DNA of 64,000 bases from Pontibacter cellulosilyticus (lineage in GTDB: Bacteria; Bacteroidota; Bacteroidia; Cytophagales; Hymenobacteraceae), in the NCBI RefSeq assembly GCF_014306105.1, contig NZ_JACRVF010000001.1, positions 62,001 to 126,000 of the forward strand, read 5' to 3'. The first letter of the stretch is position 1. Each line of letters starts with the position of its first letter. Of this stretch, positions 52,619 through 61,133 are shown piece after piece. The notes under the pieces are model-generated. The model ran no database searches. It was given only the letters and a program-made list of their open reading frames with translations, and was not told the origin of the DNA. The position numbers and the translations under genes are program-made.

Positions 52619-54319
52619 CTAAAACTCTATACTTCTGACTGCCCTTCTGTACTTCTCAAATACCTCCGCATTTTCTGGACTATTGGTAAACACCTCAAGT
52701 ATGCCGGCGCCAGCTTCTGCTGTAAAGAACTCTGGTAGGGCTTTTCCCAGTTCTCCCAGTGTGTTTACTGCCGTGTACTTCATGCCAAAATCGCGGGCAG
52801 TGTTTTCGGCGTTCAGCCTCTGTTTTGTTTCGAAGTAAGGCTCCAGTTCAGGTTGTTGTTTAGGGCCATCTATTAACCTGAAAATGCCTCCTGCATGGTT
52901 ATTTAAAATAATGATGCGCAGGTTTTGAGGCAGGTAATTGTGCCACAGGCCGTTGCGGTCATAAAAAAAGGCCATATCACCTGTAAGCAGCGTGTTGATC
53001 TTTGTGCTGGAGAGGGCACAGCCAACGGCGGTGCTGGTGCTGCCGTCTATGCCGCTGGTGCCACGGTTTGCAAACACTTCTACTTCCTGCTCAGGTTTTA
53101 ATCCGATGATGTTGGCGTAGCGAACAGCCATACTATTGGCTAAATGTAAATTGCTTTTGCTCGGCAACTGCTGCATCACCTTAGCCACCACACTTAACTC
53201 ACTGTAAACAGCATTGGAAGTATAAGTTTGCAGAAAATCAGCAGCCTTCTCGTTCATGCCCATCCAGGCTTTTGTAAAGGCGGCTTTGTTTTTTATACTT
53301 CCTGCCAGGCTATAAAAAAAGCTTGGAGCAGCGCATCTAACCACTTTCGTTAATGCCTGAAAGGTATCGGCTACCTGCCCGGCTGGCTGAATGTGCCAGT
53401 GCGCCTCAGGTTTATACTTGCGGAGGAACTGCTTTAAGCTTTTAGAGATAACGGACTTTCCGAAAGTAATTAGCAGGTCTGGCTGCAGTTGCTTCAGCTT
53501 TTCTGCATCGGGGCAGGCAAGAAATACATCCTGGTAACGCACAGTGGCCTGCATTTCGTGGATGTTGCTAATGGTATCGCCCACAATTACTGCTCCCGTA
53601 GACTGCGAGAAGGCATAAAGGCTTTGCAGCTGGTGCAGGTTATACTTTTCCTGGCCGGCCACTACCACCACACGGCTATACTTTAAAATCTCCTCCTGCA
53701 GTTTAAGCGATACATTCTGAGAAAGTATAAACTCCTGTGTTTCTTCCTCAATTACTTTAACCTCTGGGCCATAGGTTACTTCTTCGCCGGGAGCAGGGTA
53801 GAAGGGCTCGCGCAACGGTACGTTTATGTGCACTGGCCCAGCGGGGTAAGCTACTGTCTCGTTCAATGCCTCCGACACCATGCGTTCGCTGTACCAGACA
53901 GCATCATGTTGCGCCACATCCAGCGGGAAAGTATAACTATGTTTGATATGCTGCCCGAATACGTTCTGCTGTCGGATTGTTTGACCGTCTAGTTGATCAA
54001 TCCACTCGGTGGGCCTGTCGGCGGTAAGTACAAGCAAAGGTACCTGCTGAAAGTACGCCTCTGCCACTGCCGGAGCGTAGTTTAATGCTGCTGTGCCTGA
54101 GGTGCAAACCAATACCGCGGGCTTTCCTGTTGTGAGTGCCATGCCCAAGGCAATAAAGGCTGCCGCCCTTTCATCACTTACTGTGCGAACTTTAAAACCA
54201 CCATGGCGCGCAAAGGCAATCGTAAGCGGCGCACACCTTGAGCCCGGCGACAATACCACATTCTCAACACCTTTACGGGCACAAATCTCAGCAATGTTTA
54301 CAACAGGTTGAATAATCAT
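52619..54319 (-). CDS. menD: SEPHCHC synthase (MenD)
   Basis: This 566-residue thiamine diphosphate enzyme joins isochorismate and 2-oxoglutarate in menaquinone synthesis. The N-terminal pyrimidine-binding domain has VLSPGSRCAPLTIAF, the catalytic Glu in VSDERAAAFIALGMAL, and CTSGTAALNYAPAVAEAYFQ followed by LTADRPTEWID. The C-terminal domain has the cofactor motif GDMAFFYDRNGLW with NNHAGGIF. Its length is normal. It is on the minus strand downstream of menF, and a hotdog thioesterase lies further upstream, so these genes act in one pathway. menB, menC and menA are not in this window. Confidence 0.96.
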   Translation of the reverse strand: MIIQPVVNIAEICARKGVENVVLSPGSRCAPLTIAFARHGGFKVRTVSDERAAAFIALGMALTTGKPAVLVCTSGTAALNYAPAVAEAYFQQVPLLVLTADRPTEWIDQLDGQTIRQQNVFGQHIKHSYTFPLDVAQHDAVWYSERMVSEALNETVAYPAGPVHINVPLREPFYPAPGEEVTYGPEVKVIEEETQEFILSQNVSLKLQEEILKYSRVVVVAGQEKYNLHQLQSLYAFSQSTGAVIVGDTISNIHEMQATVRYQDVFLACPDAEKLKQLQPDLLITFGKSVISKSLKQFLRKYKPEAHWHIQPAGQVADTFQALTKVVRCAAPSFFYSLAGSIKNKAAFTKAWMGMNEKAADFLQTYTSNAVYSELSVVAKVMQQLPSKSNLHLANSMAVRYANIIGLKPEQEVEVFANRGTSGIDGSTSTAVGCALSSTKINTLLTGDMAFFYDRNGLWHNYLPQNLRIIILNNHAGGIFRLIDGPKQQPELEPYFETKQRLNAENTARDFGMKYTAVNTLGELGKALPEFFTAEAGAGILEVFTNSPENAEVFEKYRRAVRSIEF

Positions 54320-54327
54320 TTTTTCAA

Positions 54328-54514
54328 TGAGTGAATGTGTGGGTGAGCGAATTAGTGAATGTGTGAATTTAGGAAGGAATTGTTTGTTATACTAAAGCCT
54401 TTTTGTCATTTCGAACAGAGTGAGAAATCTCTATAGAATTTTATAAAGATCTCTTTCTGGCGATCGAGATGACAAAATAAGAAATTATAAACATTCACTC
54501 AATCACTCATTTAC
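54328..54514. repeat. Inverted, TGAATG/CATTCA-rich intergenic repeat around a REP-like palindrome
   Basis: The gap between menF and menD is a nested repeat. Outer sides read AATGAGTGAATGTGTG (left) and CACTCATTTACTCATTC (right) in loosely inverted fashion. The inside (54396-54478) is a palindrome: TTTTGTCATTTCGA (54400-54413) pairs with TCGAGATGACAAAA (54463-54476), and GAGAAATCTCTAT pairs with ATAAAGATCTCTTTC-type sequence. TCATTTCGA...GAAATCTC palindromes are dispersed widely in this phylum. Confidence 0.75.
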
Positions 54515-55693
54515 TCATTCAAAATTAACAAGTATACGTCGCATTGTCTGCATTTTATGCTGGGTTTCCTGCCACTCCTTTTCTGGGTTTGATTCTCCCG
54601 TAATACCGGCTCCGGCATAAAGTATAATCTCTTGGTCGCGCACCTGCATGCAGCGCAGGTTTACAAACACATGCGTTCCGACTGGGCTGTTTACCGGGCC
54701 CAGGTAGCCGCTGTAATAGCTGCGGTTGTAGCCTTCGTAGGCAAGTATAAATTGCAGGGCAGGCTCTTTGGGCAAGCCACAAACTGCAGAAGTCGGGTGT
54801 AGCAGCCTCAGCATGTCTGTGCCTAGCGTCGGGAAGTCAACTTCTTTCAGGTCTACTTTAAAATCGGTGCGCAGGTGCATCAGGTTGCCGGCAATCACGG
54901 TTCTAGGGCCAATCTCGGTGTACTCGCGCAGGCGCAGGCTTTTAAAGCAATTTAGGATGTAGCGCTCCACCATGCCTTGCTCTTCGATTTCCTTCTGGCG
55001 CCAGATCGCATCGCCTACTTTTTCTACGGCAGGCTGTGTTCCTGCAAGGGCCACGGTTTTAAAAATCCGGTCTTCGTTTACACTTACCAGCACCTCCGGT
55101 GAGGCACCCATCCAGGTACCCGCACCCGGCACCGACACCAGCGATACAAAGGCATTGGGATACGCCTGCAGCATGGCTTCAAAAGCAGCAACAGGGGAGA
55201 AGTTGGCAGGCAGTTTTTGGCTGTAGTTGCGCGAGAGCACTACTTTCTCCATCTCTTCGGCAGTAATGGCTGCTATTGCTTTTTCTACGGCACCCTTAAA
55301 GCCTACTTCTGTTTGATAAGAGGTTTGTGCAATTTCTGAACTATACCAGTTTACTTCAGAGGTATCCATACTTTGTAAAGCATCCATAAAGGCCTGAACA
55401 GCTTCTGCTGGTGCATCTGCGGCAGGGGCTATATGTCCGGTTGCGCCATCAAAGTATAAATCCGCCTTAATAAAAAGCTGTTGCTCCTGCTCAGTAGTAT
55501 GGAAAGGGCAAAACAGAAACCCGAAAGGACTTTGCTCCAGTTCGGGCTGACCTATACTATTGCTTTGCTGCAACGATACACAAGCCAACACCTGCTCTGT
55601 AAGCGGTAATCGCCAAACAGCCACCGCCCTGTTCTGTGCGATGGCTGCCCGAAATAGATTCTCTAAAGTATATTGTCGGGTTTCTTCACCCAT
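54515..55693 (-). CDS. menF: Isochorismate synthase (chorismate-binding family)
   Basis: This 392-residue chorismate-utilising enzyme would isomerise chorismate to isochorismate. The C-terminal catalytic domain carries EKVVLSRNYSQKLP, TVALAGTQPAVEK, WRQKEIEEQGMVERYI (key Glu), the HPTSAVCGLPKE motif, YEGYNRSYYSGYLGPVNS, and ILYAGAGITGESNPEKEW. The order and the menD gene downstream support the isochorismate synthase role rather than anthranilate or salicylate synthesis. The N-terminal 140 residues are less conserved, as usual in this family. It precedes menD by 195 bp of repeat sequence. Confidence 0.95.
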   Translation of the reverse strand: MGEETRQYTLENLFRAAIAQNRAVAVWRLPLTEQVLACVSLQQSNSIGQPELEQSPFGFLFCPFHTTEQEQQLFIKADLYFDGATGHIAPAADAPAEAVQAFMDALQSMDTSEVNWYSSEIAQTSYQTEVGFKGAVEKAIAAITAEEMEKVVLSRNYSQKLPANFSPVAAFEAMLQAYPNAFVSLVSVPGAGTWMGASPEVLVSVNEDRIFKTVALAGTQPAVEKVGDAIWRQKEIEEQGMVERYILNCFKSLRLREYTEIGPRTVIAGNLMHLRTDFKVDLKEVDFPTLGTDMLRLLHPTSAVCGLPKEPALQFILAYEGYNRSYYSGYLGPVNSPVGTHVFVNLRCMQVRDQEIILYAGAGITGESNPEKEWQETQHKMQTMRRILVNFE

Positions 55694-55740
55694 TTGTTAA
55701 GCTTTAATAGTATGATGCGGTACTTTATATCTTTATTCTA

Positions 55741-55837
55741 ATGCTCCCTTCAAAGGGGGAGTTCAGCACGAGTAGTTTTGATTTAGTAAATCACATTAGC
55801 AGAAAAAGTCCCCCTTTGAAGTGGGTAGGTGGATGAT
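55741..55837. repeat. Palindromic CCCCCTTCAAAGGGGGA element (full copy)
   Basis: The left arm (55741-55762, ATGCTCCCTTCAAAGGGGGA...) and the right arm (55806-55837) pair imperfectly. Both contain the CTTCAAAGGGGGA core, and the reversed right arm matches the half copy at 45441-45472 (ATCATCCnCCT...CTTCAAAGGGGGACT). It lies between menF and the hotdog thioesterase gene. Confidence 0.75.
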
Positions 55838-55865
55838 GCACTTTCTGCTGAGTTTTCAATAAAAA

Positions 55866-56285
55866 TTACTTCTTATCAATCACAGCCACCGTCATGCGGC
55901 TGATGCAAACCATATCGCCGGATTCTGTGGTAATCTTTGTTTCCCAAACCTGAGTGCTTTTGCCCATGTGCAGTGCCGTAGCCTTACCATAAACCCAGCC
56001 TTCGCGCACGCTGCGGATGTGGTTGGCGTTAATCTCTAAACCTACGCAGGCTTTCGTTGTTGCATCTACGTGTATGTTTGCACCTATACTTGCCAGTGTT
56101 TCGGCCAGGGCTACAGAAGCACCTCCGTGCAACAGGCCCATGGGCTGGTGCGTACGATGGTCTACAGGCATTTTGCCGCAGATGTAACCTTCCCCAAACT
56201 CGGTCAGCTCAATGCCCAGGTGCTCCACCATAGTGTTTTTTCGCCACTCATTCAGGGTATCTAACGTAATAGGAGTTTTGTGCAT
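55866..56285 (-). CDS. Hotdog-fold thioesterase (PaaI/MenI-like)
   Basis: This 139-residue protein is a hotdog-fold acyl-CoA thioesterase. Family blocks are MVEHLGIELTEFGEGYICGKM, the catalytic region HRTHQPMGLLHGGASVALAE (with Gln/His/Gly around residue 47-60 and an acidic residue in the long helix), ACVGLEINANHIRSV and the C-terminal strand GDMVCISRMTVAVIDK. Position directly upstream of menF and menD on the same strand suggests it could be the DHNA-CoA thioesterase of menaquinone synthesis, but PaaI-type activity on other CoA esters is also possible. Confidence 0.9.
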   Translation of the reverse strand: MHKTPITLDTLNEWRKNTMVEHLGIELTEFGEGYICGKMPVDHRTHQPMGLLHGGASVALAETLASIGANIHVDATTKACVGLEINANHIRSVREGWVYGKATALHMGKSTQVWETKITTESGDMVCISRMTVAVIDKK

Positions 56286-56328
56286 ACGCAGCGATTTTTA
56301 ATTTCGCACTTTGAAAAGAGTAATCAGG

Positions 56329-56359
56329 CAAAAGTAGAAGAATTTTGAGTATTAAGAAA
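56329..56359 (-). promoter_or_regulatory. Candidate promoter of the thioesterase-men gene run
   Basis: On the minus strand TTTC (56356-56359) and TACTTTTG (56329-56336) are separated by 19 bp. This agrees with TTTG-N19-TAnnTTTG at 3 of 4 and 6 of 6 conserved positions. It reads out of the first bases of the histidine phosphatase gene. The expected transcript start is about 35-40 bp before the thioesterase ATG. Confidence 0.45.
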
Positions 56360-57004
56360 GTATACATTATCCGCCACGGGCAAACAGACTTTAACCAGCA
56401 GGGCATTGTGCAGGGCAGCGGTGTTGATTCTAACCTGAACCATGTGGGGCAGCAGCAGGCGGCGATGTTCTTTCAGAAGTATAAAGACATACCTTTCGAT
56501 AAAGTTTATACTTCTACGCTTAAGCGAAGCATACAATCGGTGCAGGCCTTTATTGATTTGGGTATACCGCACGAGCAGCACGAGGGCATAAATGAGATAA
56601 ACTGGGGCCATCGCGAAGGCCAGCGCATTACACCCGAAGAGGATGCATACTACCACCACATTCTGCAGACCTGGTGTAACGGCGACACACATATATGCAT
56701 AGAGGGAGGGGAGAGCCCCGATCTGGTTACGGCAAGGCAGCGGCCCTTTATTGACCTTATCCTGAGCCGGCCTGAAGAGAAAACTATACTTATCTGCATG
56801 CACGGCCGTGCCATGCGTATTCTTTTAAGCAATTTACTGCACTATCCGTTGCGCTGCATGGATGAGTTTTTGCACCAAAACCTGTGCCTGTACCAGCTTG
56901 ATTTTACAGGTAGCATGTTTGTGGTAAAAAAGTACTGCGACATCAACCATCTCAAAGAAAATGCTCCGGAAATAGACAGCCTGCAGAAGCACCGAACAAA
57001 TTAG
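56345..57004 (+). CDS. Histidine phosphatase family protein, TTG start
   Basis: This 219-residue protein has the phosphoglycerate mutase-like fold. The catalytic RHG motif is VYIIRHGQTDFNQQG (His9 region), with the second His in ICMHGRAMRILLSNLL and the Glu in INEINWGHREGQ. No ATG precedes the catalytic motif in frame, so TTG at 56345 is the likely start (MSIKKVYIIRHG). Such proteins are small-molecule phosphatases or mutases with varied substrates. It is divergent from the thioesterase gene and sits 86 bp upstream of the PDH E2 gene, which has its own promoter. Confidence 0.93.
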   Translation: MSIKKVYIIRHGQTDFNQQGIVQGSGVDSNLNHVGQQQAAMFFQKYKDIPFDKVYTSTLKRSIQSVQAFIDLGIPHEQHEGINEINWGHREGQRITPEEDAYYHHILQTWCNGDTHICIEGGESPDLVTARQRPFIDLILSRPEEKTILICMHGRAMRILLSNLLHYPLRCMDEFLHQNLCLYQLDFTGSMFVVKKYCDINHLKENAPEIDSLQKHRTN

Positions 57005-57014
57005 CTACATATAG

Positions 57015-57045
57015 TTTGAATAAAATATTTTTCAGTCTAATTTTG
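57015..57045 (+). promoter_or_regulatory. Strong Bacteroidota-type promoter of the PDH E2 gene
   Basis: TTTG (57015-57018) and TAATTTTG (57038-57045) are separated by exactly 19 bp, matching the -33/-7 consensus TTTG-N19-TAnnTTTG at every position. The transcript would start near 57052, giving a leader of about 40 nt. Confidence 0.8.
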
Positions 57046-57090
57046 GGCGGATAAGATTTTACGTAATTAGGCGACAAAAACACACGATAT

Positions 57091-58803
57091 ATGGCTGAAG
57101 TAATTAAGATGCCTAAGATGAGCGACACGATGACAGAGGGGGTGATTGCATCTTGGCTGAAAAAAGAGGGTGATAAAGTAAGTGCAGGCGATATACTTGC
57201 CGAAGTGGAAACCGACAAGGCAACCATGGAACTTGAATCATACGAAGATGGCACACTTCTTTACATCGGCCCTAAAAAAGGTGATGCTGTGCCTATAGAC
57301 GCTGTGATTGCTATTATCGGTAAAGAAGGAGAGGATATCTCTGGCTTGCTTAACGAGGTGAAAGGTGGCGGTGCTCCTGCCCCTAAAGAGGAAAAGACGG
57401 AAGAGGCTAAGCCTGCCGCTAAAGAAGAGAAAAAAGAAGAAGTTAAGCCGGCTGCTGCCAAAGAAGAAGCTCCTGCTAAAACTACCGTAGATACCAGCAA
57501 TATCAAGGCTTCGGTTATCCGTATGCCAAAAATGAGCGATACCATGACAGAGGGTGTGCTTGTAAGCTGGATAAAGAAAGTAGGCGATAAAGTAAAATCA
57601 GGTGATGTGCTGGCTGAAGTAGAGACAGACAAAGCCACAATGGAGTTGGAGTCTTACGAAGACGGAACGCTGCTTTACACCGGTGTTGAAGAAGGCGAAT
57701 CTGTAGCGATTGATGCTATTATCGCTATTATCGGTGAAGAAGGCGCAGACTACAAAGCCCTTTTAGATGCAACTTCATCAAATAAGCAATCCAGACAAGA
57801 GAATGCCAAGACAGACGAGGCTATCGAAGCCGGTGTAGACGAAGTAACTTCTGATAAAGTAGAAACTGAGAATGTACCAGGTCCTGAGGCTGCCGAGCAA
57901 GGCGCCGCAGCAGAAGGCAACGGCCGTATAAAGGCTTCTCCGCTGGCTAAGAAAATGGCTAGTGAGAAAGGCATCAACCTGAGCCAGGTAAAAGGTACCG
58001 GCGAGGGTGGCCGAATCGTTCAGCGCGACATCGAGAACTTTAAACCATCTGCCGCTCCACAGCAGGCTGCTGCCCCTCAGGCTGCTCCGGCTGCTGCACC
58101 GGCCATACCAGGCGCTCCTGCCGACTCTTACGAAGAGGTAGCTGTATCGCAGATGCGTAAAGTAATTGCCCGCCGTTTGGCCGAAAGCAAATTCTCTGCG
58201 CCGCACTTCTACCTGACCATGGAAATTGACATGGACAAGGCCATGGAGGCGCGTGTAAGTATAAATGAAGTATCTCCGGTTAAAGTATCGTTTAACGACC
58301 TTGTTATCAAGGCTGCTGCTGCTGCATTGCGCCAGCACCCTGCGGTTAACTCATCATGGTTAGGTGATAAGATCCGTTACAACAAGCACATTAACATTGG
58401 TGTGGCTGTAGCGGTAGAAGAAGGCTTGCTGGTACCAGTTGTTCGCAACGCTGACTACAAGTCGCTATCGACTATTGCAGCTGAGGTGAAAGACCTGGGT
58501 GGCAAAGCCAAGAGCAAAAAACTACAGCCATCTGACTGGGAAGGCAACACGTTTACCATCTCTAACCTGGGCATGTTCGGCATCGAGGAATTTACCGCTA
58601 TCATTAACCCGCCGGATGCTTGTATCATGGCAGTAGGTGGCATTAAGCAGACGCCTGTAGTGAAGAATGGCAACATCCAGATCGGCAACGTGATGAAGGT
58701 AACGCTTAGCTGCGACCACCGCGTGGTTGACGGCGCCGTGGGTTCTGCCTTCCTGCAAACGTTTAAGAACCTGTTGGAGAACCCGGTGAGAATACTGGTG
58801 TAA
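57091..58803 (+). CDS. Pyruvate dehydrogenase complex dihydrolipoamide acetyltransferase (E2), two lipoyl domains
   Basis: This 570-residue E2 core enzyme transfers acetyl groups from lipoyl-lysine to CoA. The two N-terminal lipoyl domains carry the modified Lys in EVETDKATMELES (Lys43 and Lys181). They are joined by Ala/Lys/Glu-rich linkers (about 92-132) and followed by the peripheral subunit-binding domain KASPLAKKMASEKGINL (about 281-315), an Ala/Pro linker, and the catalytic domain. The catalytic His is in CDHRVVDGAVGSAF (His543, Asp547). The repeated lipoyl domain reads almost as a duplicated exon-like block. It has its own consensus promoter and a terminator, so it is transcribed alone; E1 and E3 genes lie elsewhere. 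Confidence 0.95.
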   Translation: MAEVIKMPKMSDTMTEGVIASWLKKEGDKVSAGDILAEVETDKATMELESYEDGTLLYIGPKKGDAVPIDAVIAIIGKEGEDISGLLNEVKGGGAPAPKEEKTEEAKPAAKEEKKEEVKPAAAKEEAPAKTTVDTSNIKASVIRMPKMSDTMTEGVLVSWIKKVGDKVKSGDVLAEVETDKATMELESYEDGTLLYTGVEEGESVAIDAIIAIIGEEGADYKALLDATSSNKQSRQENAKTDEAIEAGVDEVTSDKVETENVPGPEAAEQGAAAEGNGRIKASPLAKKMASEKGINLSQVKGTGEGGRIVQRDIENFKPSAAPQQAAAPQAAPAAAPAIPGAPADSYEEVAVSQMRKVIARRLAESKFSAPHFYLTMEIDMDKAMEARVSINEVSPVKVSFNDLVIKAAAAALRQHPAVNSSWLGDKIRYNKHINIGVAVAVEEGLLVPVVRNADYKSLSTIAAEVKDLGGKAKSKKLQPSDWEGNTFTISNLGMFGIEEFTAIINPPDACIMAVGGIKQTPVVKNGNIQIGNVMKVTLSCDHRVVDGAVGSAFLQTFKNLLENPVRILV

Positions 58804-58826
58804 CCACAGCAAAGTATAAAGTATAG

Positions 58827-58860
58827 AAAACGCCTCTTCGGGAACGGAGAGGCGTTTTTT
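58827..58860 (+). terminator. Rho-independent terminator after the PDH E2 gene
   Basis: AAAACGCCTCT and AGAGGCGTTTT pair perfectly (11 bp) around a 10-nt loop, with a T run continuing to 58860. Two GTATA words (AAGTATAAAGTATAG) directly precede the stem. Confidence 0.9.
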
Positions 58861-58923
58861 AGTTTAAAGCAAAAATAAATTTAACAGGAGTTGCTGCGAA
58901 CGGTTAACTGAATAATCTCTGAG

Positions 58924-60429
58924 CTAGTTGTTCTTGTAATTAGCTGTAAGTTCCAGAAACCTCTGAAACACTAAATAACCAGTAGCTTCGCCTGTATTGC
59001 TTGTAACAGTTAGCAGCCATTCGTTTGCCGGCAAGTACTCAATGGCCGCACTGTAACCAGGCACAACGCCGCCATGGCCTACTGTGCGAATGCCCCATAA
59101 GTCTTCGCCTTGTGCTCCTAAGCCTACCCACGATACAATGCCATACTTTGGAAATTCAGCAGTTATCCTATCCTGCGACAGAAGCCTTTCCGTCATCTCC
59201 TTGCTTAAAAGCTTTTGATTTAATATAGCCTGCATGAACTTGTGCAGGTCAGAAGCATTAGACCATATTCCTCCTGAAGGCTTTGCATATTGCGGAAGAA
59301 CTTCCATGGAATTACTCAACTTGTTTTCTTCTGAGATTTCGAAACAGGCTTTTAAGCTCGTTTTGCCTACAGCATAGTTACCTTCTTTTTTAGGTATGTT
59401 AACGCGTGAATCATTCATTCCGACAGGTGAAAATATACGCTCCTCCACAAGTGTTTTCCAGCTCTTTTTAGTTACTCTTTCCGTTATTGCTCCTAATACA
59501 TCAAATCCTTCGCTGGAGTAGTTATACTCACTTCCTGGAGCAACTTTAGCATCCTTGTTTTTCAGAGACTGGATTTGGGCAGCAATCAAATCATCTACAT
59601 TTTCTGCTGCATTTATATCTTTAATGTAATTAATGTCATCATTTAGCTTGATCCCAGAAGTATGAGTTAGTAAGTGAATTATCGCTACTTTACTTTTATA
59701 AGGTTCTGGGTAATCTGGAAGGAAATTGCCTATAGTGTCGTTCAAACTAAGTTTGCCCTCTTCTATTAGTTGCAATGCTAGTATAGCTGTGAAAAGTTTT
59801 GTTACTGATGCCGTATGAAACAATGTTGTTGTAGTGATGGGATTCGGAGTTTCTTTTTTATCGCTTCCCCAAACCTTGTTTAACAATATTTTTCCTTTAT
59901 GGCTTAGTGTAACTGTCCCATCAAATAAATTGGCTGCTGCTAATCTATTTAGATATTGCTCAAGGGAATCTACAATTTCTTGTTCAGTTTGCGGTGCAGG
60001 TGGGAAATCTACAGGCCTGGCACGCCAAGTGGATAACCTATTTGATTTGTTTGCAAGGCTATTAGTTAAATAAAACTGAAATCCTACCCAGCCCTGCGAA
60101 ATTTTGCCCTTATACCAAACAATAGGTGGTGTTGAGACAGTGTCTGTAAAACTATATGCCAGAGGTCCATAAGTTCTGTATAGTTCCATGCGGTCTGTTG
60201 CATAGGCTAAGTTACCACCATTATTTTCTAGAAATTGGCTAGTGAAAATTTGAGAGACAATCGGAGCAAGAGAATCTGGCTTGCCAGTGTTAAAACCTTG
60301 CACATACTTATCTGACAACCTGCGGTATACAGATTGATCTTCTGTTGGAGTAGTTGTTTTACTGCTGGCACAAGAAAGCAGGAGTAGCAAAAGGATGGAA
60401 AGAAAATGTCCAATTTTAGTCTTTTTCAT
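58924..60429 (-). CDS. Serine hydrolase (beta-lactamase/DD-peptidase-like) lipoprotein
   Basis: This 501-residue protein has a lipoprotein signal (LSILLLLLLSCASSK, Cys20). The N-terminal 140 residues form an extra domain resembling NTF2-like or DUF-type regions. The beta-lactamase-fold domain has the SxxK motif HTASVTKLFTA (Ser208, Lys211), the YxS-like element YNYSSEGFDV near 308 and the HxG-type motif VGHGGVVPGYSA near 453. It probably acts as an esterase or peptidase in the periplasm. The gene is more AT-rich than its surroundings and has no AAGTATAA words, as in the AT-rich 23-25 kb stretch. Confidence 0.9.
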   Translation of the reverse strand: MKKTKIGHFLSILLLLLLSCASSKTTTPTEDQSVYRRLSDKYVQGFNTGKPDSLAPIVSQIFTSQFLENNGGNLAYATDRMELYRTYGPLAYSFTDTVSTPPIVWYKGKISQGWVGFQFYLTNSLANKSNRLSTWRARPVDFPPAPQTEQEIVDSLEQYLNRLAAANLFDGTVTLSHKGKILLNKVWGSDKKETPNPITTTTLFHTASVTKLFTAILALQLIEEGKLSLNDTIGNFLPDYPEPYKSKVAIIHLLTHTSGIKLNDDINYIKDINAAENVDDLIAAQIQSLKNKDAKVAPGSEYNYSSEGFDVLGAITERVTKKSWKTLVEERIFSPVGMNDSRVNIPKKEGNYAVGKTSLKACFEISEENKLSNSMEVLPQYAKPSGGIWSNASDLHKFMQAILNQKLLSKEMTERLLSQDRITAEFPKYGIVSWVGLGAQGEDLWGIRTVGHGGVVPGYSAAIEYLPANEWLLTVTSNTGEATGYLVFQRFLELTANYKNN

Positions 60430-60523
60430 ATTTTAGTGCCTTGTTACTTTTGACATTCCAGGTATTTTTAAAACACCACAGCTGTGTACTAAATATAGTA
60501 AAATGAATATCATCTACTAAATT

Positions 60524-61132
60524 TCACAGCCTCATCCTAACTCCCAGCGCCAGATTGAAAATCTTGCCTGGGCTCAGGTATTTTGGGTTCTGGATGTAAG
60601 AAACTAGGTACTCCATGCTGGTGCCAAACTCATAGTATGCAGCAAACTTTTTTAACCTGTCAACTCTGGTAAGATCAACCTGGCCGCCTAAAAGTATGCT
60701 TCCGTGCAAGGCAGTAGAAAAGCCGTAGTAGCTTTTGGGGTATTTGTCGCTGGGTTCTGTAGCAAAGTAATCGCTGCCAAAAGTATAGCTAACCTGGAGC
60801 CCTACACGAAGAGGCTGCCAATTCACAGTTTTTATTTGAACAGGCTTTATCGGCACATATGTAGCTTTTATAGCCGAAGTTACAATTCTATCACCGCCTA
60901 TACTCTGTGGCAGGTAGCCCAGGAACAGGTCTGTTTCCAGCTTCTCATCAAACAAAGTACGTCCTACACCTACTGAAAGGAAACCAATGCCGCCTGCAAA
61001 CTGCGCCTTTAGGTGAAAAGGAGAGGCAGGAGGAACTGCAGTTGTGTCTGTTTGCTCTTGCTGTGCAAATGTCGGCGGAGCAACTATAACAGTTAATACA
61101 AGTGCAAGTATGAAAGTATAAATCGGCTTCAT
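60524..61132 (-). CDS. Putative outer-membrane beta-barrel-like protein
   Basis: This 202-residue exported protein was not assigned to a named family. It has a signal peptide (KPIYTFILALVLTVIVAPPTFAQ), and the mature part contains alternating hydrophobic strands typical of a small outer-membrane barrel: HLKAQFAGGIGFLSVGVGRTLF, KLETDLFLGYLPQS, LRVGLQVSYTFGSDYF and the final KIFNLALGVRMRL with C-terminal aromatic/aliphatic end. The frame is open to 61144, but ATG at 61132 starts the signal sequence. It begins 1 bp after the stop of the metallophosphoesterase gene, so they are probably one operon. Confidence 0.75.
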   Translation of the reverse strand: MKPIYTFILALVLTVIVAPPTFAQQEQTDTTAVPPASPFHLKAQFAGGIGFLSVGVGRTLFDEKLETDLFLGYLPQSIGGDRIVTSAIKATYVPIKPVQIKTVNWQPLRVGLQVSYTFGSDYFATEPSDKYPKSYYGFSTALHGSILLGGQVDLTRVDRLKKFAAYYEFGTSMEYLVSYIQNPKYLSPGKIFNLALGVRMRL

Positions 61133-61133
61133 A

